Assembly: GCA_964481705.1 (NCBI GenBank)
Contig: CAYZUC010000130.1
Span: 1 to 7,015 of the forward strand
Source of the DNA: CAYZUC01 sp964481705
GTDB taxonomy: Bacteria; Bacillota; Clostridia; Lachnospirales; Lachnospiraceae
Length of the DNA stretch: 7,015 bases
Direction: 5' to 3'
The translations under genes were made by a program, and so were the position numbers. The notes beneath the pieces were generated by a model. That model had not been told where the DNA came from. It was given only the letters and a program-made list of their open reading frames with translations, and ran no database searches. Shown piece after piece: positions 1 through 5,210 of this stretch. Position 1 is the stretch's first letter. Each line of letters opens with the position of its first letter.

Positions 1-663
1 TATTATGAACTTGTAAAACAAGTTACATACAAGATAAACGATTATCAGTATCATAAATGCCATAAAATACGACATATATGTATTCAATGTTTTAAGCTGA
101 TTATTGCTCTCAATCACATTATCGTTTAGTTTTTTGATACTACCATTTAAAGTAGAGACCACATCATTATTTGATATATCTCCATTATCTAACAAAGAAA
201 TTACTTTTTCTTCGTACTCTTTTCTTCTGGTTTCGCTGTCAACACCAAAAACATTAAGTTTCTCAATTTCACTGCACGTTGCATCAATCTTGTTGCATAA
301 GTCAGTGTGTTTTTCTTCCCTAATCTCATTTGCCGACACCTCATTTTCCGAAATGGAAACAATATAATCTCTCAACATTTCATTTGTAATATGCTGTTCT
401 TTTCCCAGAATGTCTATTGCATCATTGAGACTATTAATTGACAAACTATCCTGCATATATAAATTGGTATAAGAGACATTATCGTTAATACCCCCATCTT
501 CTATTATTTCAGATTCTTCTTGTATTTTGCTACCTTCCATCTCTATTACTTCTTGTATTGTGCCGGCATATACCGGCACAACACAACACTTGAGGGGTTC
601 AAGTAGTGCAATCATCAAAAAGATTCTTGCAACCTTATTTTTCGGTACCAACAACTTTAACAT
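1..663 (-). CDS. Unrecognised secreted, membrane-anchored protein (3' end beyond left edge)
   Basis: I do not recognise this gene. The frame is open from 663 down to base 1, giving 221 visible residues and no stop. The first 35 residues resemble a signal peptide: a basic stretch (K3, K8, K10, R13), a hydrophobic stretch and a VYAG cleavage-like site near residues 31-34. Residues 36-195 are hydrophilic, acidic and rich in E, N, S, I and L, probably mostly helical. Residues 197-218 form one strong transmembrane segment ending in a Lys (LFYKF), so the predicted form is an extracellular domain anchored by its C-terminal end. The start is uncertain: ATG at 663 keeps the basic n-region but has no clear Shine-Dalgarno; ATGs at 672, 699 and 615 are alternatives. 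The start overlaps the 94-aa gene by 29 bases, suggesting translational coupling. Signal peptide plus C-terminal anchor is the architecture of filamentous-phage minor coat/adsorption proteins, but also of many other surface proteins; assignment is not possible from sequence alone. Confidence 0.6.
   Translation of the reverse strand, partial: MLKLLVPKNKVARIFLMIALLEPLKCCVVPVYAGTIQEVIEMEGSKIQEESEIIEDGGINDNVSYTNLYMQDSLSINSLNDAIDILGKEQHITNEMLRDYIVSISENEVSANEIREEKHTDLCNKIDATCSEIEKLNVFGVDSETRRKEYEEKVISLLDNGDISNNDVVSTLNGSIKKLNDNVIESNNQLKTLNTYMSYFMAFMILIIVYLVCNLFYKFII
558..581 (-). repeat. Perfect 9-bp inverted repeat inside the secreted-protein gene
   Basis: Arms TTGTGCCGG (558-566) and CCGGCACAA (573-581) are perfect complements around a six-base loop. 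The stem is GC-rich against AT-rich surroundings and lies in the codons around the predicted signal-peptide cleavage site (VVPVYAGT). It would form a stable hairpin early in the coding part of the mRNA. It has no T-tract, so it is not an intrinsic terminator. Function unknown. Confidence 0.5.
588..604 (-). repeat. Short inverted repeat beside the 558-581 hairpin
   Basis: Arms ACTTGA (588-593) and TCAAGT (599-604) are perfect complements with a five-base loop. In the minus-strand RNA the stem extends by one G-U pair (587/605). It sits six bases from the 558-581 hairpin, so the two would form a tandem hairpin pair in the signal-peptide-coding part of the transcript. A six-base stem can arise by chance. 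Confidence 0.3.
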
Positions 664-919
664 TTTGTACATATGCTTTATCCACTCTTTTTCCGGCATC
701 CATAACAGTCATTCTTCCAAATACTAATTCAACAATATCTCCTTCTTTGCAATTAATATCGCTACCGATATATTCGGAAGAACACTGGAAACCTAAACAA
801 TTTCCCTTTTCGCTCTGCCAATCTTCAAAAGGCGATACCAGATATAACATTGTAACTGTCTTTCCGTTCTTATTCTCTGATTTTCTTAATCCTACTACTT
901 TCGATTGTCCTACTTTCAT
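635..919 (-). CDS. 94-aa small beta-rich protein, possible ssDNA-binding protein of a mobile element
   Basis: The start is well supported: ATG at 919 has an ideal Shine-Dalgarno, AAAGGAG (927-933), seven bases upstream. The protein is short, with alternating hydrophobic and charged residues typical of a beta-barrel: KVGQSKVVGLRKS at the N-terminus, GKTVTMLYLVSPFEDWQ (19-35), a GDIVELVFGRM strand (60-70) and a final strand AYVQNVKVV (82-90). Size, strand pattern and position beside a secreted-protein gene would fit a gene V-like (filamentous phage) or other OB-fold ssDNA-binding protein, but no diagnostic motif is visible, so this is inference only. It overlaps the upstream gene by 50 bases and the downstream gene by 29, a compact arrangement more typical of phages and integrative elements than of the housekeeping genes on the right. 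No signal peptide or membrane segment. Confidence 0.65.
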   Translation of the reverse strand: MKVGQSKVVGLRKSENKNGKTVTMLYLVSPFEDWQSEKGNCLGFQCSSEYIGSDINCKEGDIVELVFGRMTVMDAGKRVDKAYVQNVKVVGTEK

Positions 920-1187
920 TTTTATTCTCCTTTTGTTTTTCGATTGCGTACCTTAATTCAATAAGTACGTCTATTTTTAGTTGATGTTCATGTTTTCTGA
1001 TTTCTGCATTATGTACGCATATAGGATTGTCCATTTTCCTAAGTTGTTCATTTTCGCAATCAATCAAATTTTCGTAAATCATAATTCTTTTATCAATAAA
1101 CTGCATTGCTTTGTAATATTCAGAACTATCATTTACTAATCTTACATATTCTTCGTCCGTCATTATAACAGTGCCAGAACATCTCAT
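870..1187 (-). CDS. Hypothetical small charged, coiled-coil-like protein (about 105 aa)
   Basis: No recognised family. The frame runs from a GTG at 1229 to a TAA at 870-872. The GTG lies inside the 1224-1252 hairpin, so I prefer the ATG at 1187. A TTG six bases further upstream (in frame, nine bases after GGGGGTG) or the ATG at 1163 are also possible. From TDEEYVRLVND onward the protein is highly charged and helical, with heptad-like spacing of I/L/M (for example IDKRIMIYENLID and QLKIDVLIELRYAIEKQ), consistent with a coiled coil. The C-terminus is very basic (SSRIKKIRE). There is no membrane segment or signal peptide. It is the first gene of a three-gene overlapping minus-strand cluster; its 3' end carries the ribosome binding site of the 94-aa gene, so the two are probably translationally coupled. 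A DNA-binding or structural role for a mobile element is possible but unproven. Confidence 0.5.
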   Translation of the reverse strand: MRCSGTVIMTDEEYVRLVNDSSEYYKAMQFIDKRIMIYENLIDCENEQLRKMDNPICVHNAEIRKHEHQLKIDVLIELRYAIEKQKENKNESRTIESSRIKKIRE

Positions 1188-1215
1188 TGCCAAGAACTCA
1201 AACACCCCCAATCTC

Positions 1216-1252
1216 AAAAAAAATAACACTTAACGTTTTACGTTAAGTGTTA
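1216..1252 (-). terminator. Perfect 13-bp hairpin with T-tract (terminator or attenuator)
   Basis: Bases 1224-1236 and 1240-1252 are perfect complements around a three-base loop (core AACACTTAACG / CGTTAAGTGTT). Read on the minus strand, the stem is followed at once by eight T (complement of A at 1216-1223), the layout of an intrinsic terminator, although the stem is AT-rich. It would end transcripts of the AI-2E-dtd operon about 180 bases after the dtd stop. The next minus-strand gene starts only about 30-40 bases further on, with no room for a separate promoter, so if that gene is expressed from the right the hairpin must be read through, or it acts as an attenuator. The plus strand has no T-tract after the stem. 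Confidence 0.6.
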
Positions 1253-1285
1253 AAATTTTGCATATAAACTTATGCTTTCCTTTTT

Positions 1286-1415
1286 TCTACTCGTTAAACT
1301 AGAGATTTCACAAATACATTGTTAGCGTATAAAATCACGACGGGATAATTAATGTGATTTTATAACAATGTACCATTTCATTTTCGTGAAATATCCGATA
1401 CGTTTAACGAATAGA
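1286..1415 (-). repeat. 130-bp imperfect palindrome, MITE/ERIC-like or att/ori-like
   Basis: Nested complementary arms cover nearly the whole stretch: 1286-1299 with 1402-1415 (13 of 14 pairs), 1305-1311 with 1386-1392, 1315-1324 with 1363-1372 (10 of 10) and 1328-1338 with 1354-1364 (11 of 11), with a 15-base tip at 1339-1353. Two adjacent arms share bases 1363-1364. Several mismatches on the plus strand (1290/1411, 1312/1385, 1301/1396) become G-U pairs in RNA from the minus strand, the direction of the dtd operon. No T-tract follows on either strand, so it is not a simple terminator. It lies 18 bases after the dtd stop. Candidates: a miniature inverted-repeat element or ERIC-like intergenic repeat, an attachment or replication-origin region of the putative element to its left, or a structured RNA. 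The pairing is directly visible; the role is not. Confidence 0.7.
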
Positions 1416-1433
1416 CAAATGCGCATCAATCCG

Positions 1434-1886
1434 TTAGTAGCTTAATTCATCAGCGTCAAGGACAATCGTAAACGGACCCTCGTTGCATAGATTTACCGAC
1501 ATATCTGCTCCAAATACACCCTTTTCAACAACAGGACAATAATCTTTAGCTTTTGTTAGAATATATTCATATAACATATTAGCATGTTCGGGAGCACCTG
1601 CATGAACAAAAGACGGTCTGTTTCCTTTACGACAATCTGCATAAAGTGTAAATTGCGAAATCATTAAGCATTCTCCCTGAACATTTTGTAACGAAAGATT
1701 TGTTTTTCCATTTTCGTCCTCGAAAATACGAAGATTCATTGCCTTTTGAATCATTTTATCTGCAGTTTCCTGTGTGTCTGAATCTGTAATGCCAATAAAA
1801 ATCAAAAATCCCTTTCCAATTTTCCCAACAATCTTATTCGCAACAGTTACGTCTGCATGTTTTACACATTGTATTACGAATTTCAT
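1434..1886 (-). CDS. dtd: D-aminoacyl-tRNA deacylase (DTD)
   Basis: Hydrolyses D-amino acids (classically D-Tyr) from mischarged tRNA in the cytoplasm, and also glycine from tRNA-Ala, protecting translation. The 150-aa length matches the family (about 145-150). The N-terminus VIQCVKHADVTV, the active-site motif SQFTLYAD (77-84), RPSF (90-93) and the C-terminal block with NEGPFT (135-140) are all in the expected order. The usual C-terminal motif is NxGPVT; here Val is replaced by Phe (F139), while the Gly-Pro pair that forms the chiral-proofreading site is kept. The gene starts two bases after the stop of the AI-2E permease gene, with AAGGA about nine bases before the ATG, so the two form an operon. 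The start is the ATG at 1886, which begins directly with the conserved MKFVIQ strand. Assignment is secure. Confidence 0.96.
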   Translation of the reverse strand: MKFVIQCVKHADVTVANKIVGKIGKGFLIFIGITDSDTQETADKMIQKAMNLRIFEDENGKTNLSLQNVQGECLMISQFTLYADCRKGNRPSFVHAGAPEHANMLYEYILTKAKDYCPVVEKGVFGADMSVNLCNEGPFTIVLDADELSY

Positions 1887-1888
1887 AG

Positions 1889-3223
1889 TTACTTATCCTT
1901 TTTCTTTCCAAATAACTTTTTATCTGTACTTGATTCTGTCTCAATTTTCTTCTCTACTACTGCTTCTTTCATGGACTCCGAAGGATTATCCTGAATTTGT
2001 AAGGAATTATTATGTATATGGCGCAGCTTCATATAAGCCATGGTATTGTCGGGGAGATCCTTTTTCACCAATGCATTTTCTACTTTTCTTCGAATAGCGG
2101 CATAAATAACTGCAAATACAGGAACGCCAATAAACATCCCAAGTACACCAAAAAGTCCGCCAAAGATGGTAATCGAAAAGATAACCCAAAATCCTGATAA
2201 GCCGGTAGAATCACCTAATATCTTAGGACCTAGTACATTTCCATCAAATTGTTGTAAGATCAATACAAAAATAAGGAAAATCAAGCATTGCTTTGGATCT
2301 ACCAGTAAGATTAAGAGTCCACTTGGAATCGCTCCAAGATAGGGTCCAAAGAATGGAATAATATTGGTTACGCCCACAATAACACTAACCAAGGTTGCAT
2401 AAGGTGTTCCTATAATTGAAGTAACAATAAAGCATAAGATTCCAATAATCAGGGAATCCAGTAATTTACCTGTTATAAACCCACCAAAAGTCTTGTGAAT
2501 AAAGCGAGTCTCATCTAGTATAGAATTTGCTCTTGTCTCGGAAAACAAAGCATAAAGTAACTTCTTTACTTGCGCAGCGAATAATTCTTTGCTTCCAAGC
2601 ATGTAGATGGAAATAATCAATCCAATAATCAGATTCCAGAAGAAAACAACGAAACTGATTACTTGTGTAGATAACGTACGAACAAATATATTTAACTGCG
2701 GCAACAGATCACCGCTTAACCACTTCTGCAAATCAGTTGAATACGTATTTATATAGTTCATAACCGTTTTTTCAAGCTCCGGATTATCCGCAAGAAGTCT
2801 CTCTACCCACGAGTAAGCGGTATTTGTATAAGTTGGGAAACCGATAATGATACTTCGTATGCTCACTACAATCTGTGGAACAATAATTCGAACAAAAGAA
2901 GATATAATCACTAAGGTAACAATCAAAGTCATAATAATACTGATTACACGCATTCTCTTTTTGTTTTTAATTGTCAATGTGATATGACATTTTGAAAAAA
3001 TAGGCTTCAATACTTTCTCTTCAAAAAAATTCATGATTGGTGTTAACAGATATGCAAGAACAAATCCATCAATAATAGGCATTAATACCTTTATTACTCT
3101 TCCATAATTCTTCATAACACCAACATTATTGAATAAAAAATAGTAAAAAAGCAATCCTGCTACTATCACAAGAAATGCCGTTACACCCCAATATAAATAC
3201 TTCTTATCCCACCGATATTTCAC
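1889..3223 (-). CDS. AI-2E family transporter (PerM/YtvI-like permease)
   Basis: Integral membrane protein of the AI-2 exporter superfamily (Pfam AI-2E_transport). Members export autoinducer-2 or act as Na+(Li+)/H+ antiporters; which applies here cannot be read from the sequence. The 444 residues show about eight hydrophobic segments (roughly 10-32, 43-66, 91-117, 183-208, 248-275, 276-306, 311-325 and 343-378), a hydrophilic domain at 120-180 and family landmarks TNIIPFFGPYLGAIP (286-300) and DGNVLGPKILG (327-337). The tail after residue 380 is hydrophilic, ending in KLFGKKKDK, and is probably cytoplasmic. The start is a GTG at 3223 with GGAG (3230-3233) six bases upstream; no better ATG lies nearby. 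It is the first gene of the operon with dtd. Family membership is secure; substrate is unknown. Confidence 0.92.
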   Translation of the reverse strand: MKYRWDKKYLYWGVTAFLVIVAGLLFYYFLFNNVGVMKNYGRVIKVLMPIIDGFVLAYLLTPIMNFFEEKVLKPIFSKCHITLTIKNKKRMRVISIIMTLIVTLVIISSFVRIIVPQIVVSIRSIIIGFPTYTNTAYSWVERLLADNPELEKTVMNYINTYSTDLQKWLSGDLLPQLNIFVRTLSTQVISFVVFFWNLIIGLIISIYMLGSKELFAAQVKKLLYALFSETRANSILDETRFIHKTFGGFITGKLLDSLIIGILCFIVTSIIGTPYATLVSVIVGVTNIIPFFGPYLGAIPSGLLILLVDPKQCLIFLIFVLILQQFDGNVLGPKILGDSTGLSGFWVIFSITIFGGLFGVLGMFIGVPVFAVIYAAIRRKVENALVKKDLPDNTMAYMKLRHIHNNSLQIQDNPSESMKEAVVEKKIETESSTDKKLFGKKKDK

Positions 3224-3314
3224 TTTCTACTCCATTCCGAAGCGCTCTTGATCAATCATTACGCTCCTTAGAAATTATTTATATGGATAATAGGATTCTT
3301 TTCCATACCAAAAT

Positions 3315-3323
3315 ATTATATCA
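3315..3323 (-). promoter_or_regulatory. Extended -10 promoter for the AI-2E-dtd operon
   Basis: On the minus strand the sequence reads TGATATAAT: a consensus TATAAT (3320-3315) preceded by the TGn extension (3323-3321). The matching -35 position (3338-3343, AGCATT) is poor, as is common for extended -10 promoters. Transcription would start near 3308, giving a 5' leader of about 85 bases before the GTG start at 3223. Inferred from consensus only. Confidence 0.55.
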
Positions 3324-3365
3324 TATTAACTCTTAATAATGCTACATAAACGCCTCATTTTGTAG

Positions 3366-3371
3366 TATACT
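3366..3371 (+). promoter_or_regulatory. Weak candidate -10 for ttcA
   Basis: TATACT at 3366-3371 is a five-of-six match to a -10 hexamer, 31 bases before the ttcA ATG. The -35 region (3343-3348, TACATA) is a poor match. An imperfect inverted repeat (CTACA at 3342-3346, TGTAG at 3361-3365) brackets the space between the hexamers and could be an operator. It is included because ttcA needs a promoter in this 178-bp divergent gap and nothing better is visible. Confidence 0.3.
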
Positions 3372-3401
3372 TAAGAAAACAAAAAAGGACATATTAGAAC
3401 T

Positions 3402-4139
3402 ATGAAATTACAACAATTACTTAGTTATACACGTCGTGCAGTAGATGATTATGACATGATTGAAGAAGGAGACCGGATTGCGATCGGTATCAGTGGCGGA
3501 AAGGACTCTCTCACTCTCCTATATGCTTTACATGGTCTCAAGCGTTTTTATCCAAAGAAATTCGAAATAGAAGCCATTACCATAGACCTTGGCTATCCCA
3601 ATTTTGATTTGCACGAAATTCAAGACCTATGTGAACATCTGGAGGTTCCATATTCTATCATAAAAACAGAGATTGCCGATATTGTCTTCAACATAAGAAA
3701 AGAAGAAAATCCATGTTCTCTATGCGCAAAAATGCGAAAAGGGGCATTAAATGAAGCTATCAAGGCTCATGGATGTAACAAGGTTGCTTATGCACATCAT
3801 AAAGATGATGTTGTCGAAACCATGTTAATGTCCTTAATCTATGAGGGACGTTTTCATTCCTTTTCTCCAAGGACTTATCTTGATCGAATGGATCTCACTG
3901 TTATCCGCCCGCTCATGTATGTGACAGAGATGGATGTTATTGGTTTCAAAAATAAATATGCGTTACCGGTAGCCAAAAGTCCATGTCCGGTAGATGGCTT
4001 CACCAAGAGAGAATATGCCAAGAATCTCGTAAAACAATTAGAGGCAGAGAATCCCGGAGCTAAAGAACGTATGTTTACGGCCATTTTACGTGGAGAATTA
4101 AGCGGCTGGCCACCCAAAAGTGATCACAAAAGAAAGTGA
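3402..4139 (+). CDS. ttcA: TtcA-family tRNA thiolation enzyme (PP-loop ATPase)
   Basis: ATP-dependent tRNA thiolase of the PP-loop superfamily. In E. coli TtcA makes 2-thiocytidine at tRNA position 32; the exact target in Gram-positive bacteria is less certain. The 245-aa protein has the PP-loop SGGKDS (31-36), which adenylates the target base, and HHKDD (132-136) of the family. It has a CSLC pair (C105, C108) and a third Cys in SPCPVDG (C195), matching the three cysteines that hold the [4Fe-4S] cluster in TtcA. The N-terminal LLSYTRRAVDDYDMI is typical of the family. The ATG at 3402 is kept because it covers this conserved block; AAAGGA (3384-3389) is 12 bases away, longer than ideal. The downstream recombinase gene starts nine bases after this stop, with its ribosome binding site overlapping the stop codon, so they are probably co-transcribed. 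Confidence 0.92.
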   Translation: MKLQQLLSYTRRAVDDYDMIEEGDRIAIGISGGKDSLTLLYALHGLKRFYPKKFEIEAITIDLGYPNFDLHEIQDLCEHLEVPYSIIKTEIADIVFNIRKEENPCSLCAKMRKGALNEAIKAHGCNKVAYAHHKDDVVETMLMSLIYEGRFHSFSPRTYLDRMDLTVIRPLMYVTEMDVIGFKNKYALPVAKSPCPVDGFTKREYAKNLVKQLEAENPGAKERMFTAILRGELSGWPPKSDHKRK

Positions 4140-4141
4140 GG
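4138..4141 (+). promoter_or_regulatory. Ribosome binding site deciding the recombinase start
   Basis: GAGG at 4138-4141 overlaps the ttcA stop codon (4137-4139) and lies six bases before the ATG at 4148. An in-frame GTG at 4136 would extend the recombinase by four residues but has no ribosome binding site, so 4148 is preferred. The overlap implies translational coupling to ttcA. Confidence 0.55.
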
Positions 4142-4147
4142 CTTCTT

Positions 4148-5206
4148 ATGATATCATCGAAAGATACTAATTATCATGAACAGGTTAATATCAATAATGC
4201 TAAGAAATTAAGGGAAATTACAGCTATGCTTCCAGAATTCTGTAAGATTTTTTTTCGTGGGATCGAGCCAACCACCTCTTCAAGAACACGTATTGCCTAC
4301 GCATATGATCTTCATGTCTTTTTTGATTTTCTTCATGAAAGAAACTGTAGTTTAAAAAACACGCCAATTACTAGCTATCCGGTATCCATCCTTGATCAGA
4401 TTACCCCTATGGATATTGAAGAGTATCTTGAATATTTGACGTATTATGAAAAAGATGGAAAATCCTATACCAATGACGAAAGAGGAAAATCACGAAAGCT
4501 CGCTTCTCTTCGTTCTTTCTATAAATACTTCTTTACGAACGAAATTATCACAAAGAACCCCGCAGCTATTGTAAAGATGCCTAAAATCCATGATAAGGAG
4601 ATTATCCGACTCGATGTAGATGAAGTTGCATCTCTTTTGGATCAAGTAGAGTTCGGAACAGAGCTCTCGAAACGTCAATCTGCATTTCACGAAAAAACGA
4701 AAGTACGTGATTTGGCTCTCATGACTTTGCTTCTGGGAACCGGCATCCGCGTGTCGGAGTGCGTGGGACTTGATTTGAATGATGTTGATTTTAAGAATAA
4801 TGGTATCAAAATAAGAAGAAAAGGTGGCTATGAAACGGTTGTTTACTTTGGTGATGAAGTAGAAACCGCTCTATTAGATTATATGGAACTTCGTCATCAT
4901 AGCATTCCTTCGTCCGGTCACGAAAATGCGCTGTTTCTTTCCTTACAAAATCGCAGGATTACCGTAAGAGCCGTAGAGAATCTGGTTAAAAAGTACTCCA
5001 GACTTGTGACTTCTCTCAAAAAAATTACTCCGCATAAGCTTCGTAGTACATATGGAACCAGTCTCTATCGAGAGACCGGTGATATATACCTGGTTGCGGA
5101 TGTTCTTGGTCACAAGGACGTAAATACCACCAAAAAGCATTATGCTGCTATTGAAGATGAACGTCGTCGCAGTGCTGCTGATAAAGTACATCTGAGGAAA
5201 GATTAA
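4148..5206 (+). CDS. Tyrosine recombinase, XerC/XerD-like
   Basis: Site-specific recombinase that cuts and rejoins DNA through a covalent phosphotyrosine. The 352-aa protein has an N-terminal SAM-like core-binding domain (about 27-127, including TRIAYAYDLHVFFDFL and SRKLASLRSFYKYF) and a C-terminal catalytic domain (about 150-340). All active-site residues are visible: R201 (GIRVSE), K225 (RRKGG), H296 and R299 (PHKLRST), H322 (GHKD) and Y332 (HYAAIE). It is longer than classical XerC/D (about 300 aa), through an N-terminal extension of about 25 residues and an insert around 168-186 (EFGTELSKRQSAFHEKTKV). It is complete and apparently functional. Its operon with ttcA and lack of adjacent phage genes suggest a chromosomal XerC/D-type role (dimer resolution at dif) rather than a phage integrase, though that is inference. 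The gene ends four bases from the stop of the converging kinase-like gene. Confidence 0.93.
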   Translation: MISSKDTNYHEQVNINNAKKLREITAMLPEFCKIFFRGIEPTTSSRTRIAYAYDLHVFFDFLHERNCSLKNTPITSYPVSILDQITPMDIEEYLEYLTYYEKDGKSYTNDERGKSRKLASLRSFYKYFFTNEIITKNPAAIVKMPKIHDKEIIRLDVDEVASLLDQVEFGTELSKRQSAFHEKTKVRDLALMTLLLGTGIRVSECVGLDLNDVDFKNNGIKIRRKGGYETVVYFGDEVETALLDYMELRHHSIPSSGHENALFLSLQNRRITVRAVENLVKKYSRLVTSLKKITPHKLRSTYGTSLYRETGDIYLVADVLGHKDVNTTKKHYAAIEDERRRSAADKVHLRKD

Positions 5207-5210
5207 TGAT

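Noticed and set aside
104..956. Plus-strand open frames at 104-367, 527-727 and 606-956
   Set aside because: They lie antisense to minus-strand frames with better start signals, and their Ser/Phe/Leu-rich composition is typical of the reverse complement of an AT-rich coding strand.
1221..1248. XerC/D dif site (TTACGTTAAGT resembles the XerD arm of dif)
   Set aside because: With the required six-base spacer the opposite arm does not resemble a XerC site; the match is explained by the perfect hairpin.
1293..1408. Integron attC site (GTTAAAC and GTTTAAC fit the core-site consensus)
   Set aside because: The order is GTTRRRY first and RYYYAAC last on both strands, the reverse of a true attC, and there is no integron integrase in the window.
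1286..1415. Retron msr-msd RNA or simple terminator
   Set aside because: No reverse transcriptase gene is present, and no T-tract follows the palindrome on either strand.
1774..2197. Plus-strand open frames at 1774-2097 and 2012-2197
   Set aside because: Both are antisense to the secure dtd and AI-2E permease genes and have no family resemblance.
3875..5191. Minus-strand open frames at 3875-4117, 4490-4690 and 4943-5191
   Set aside because: All lie inside the plus-strand ttcA and recombinase genes, whose motifs are unambiguous.
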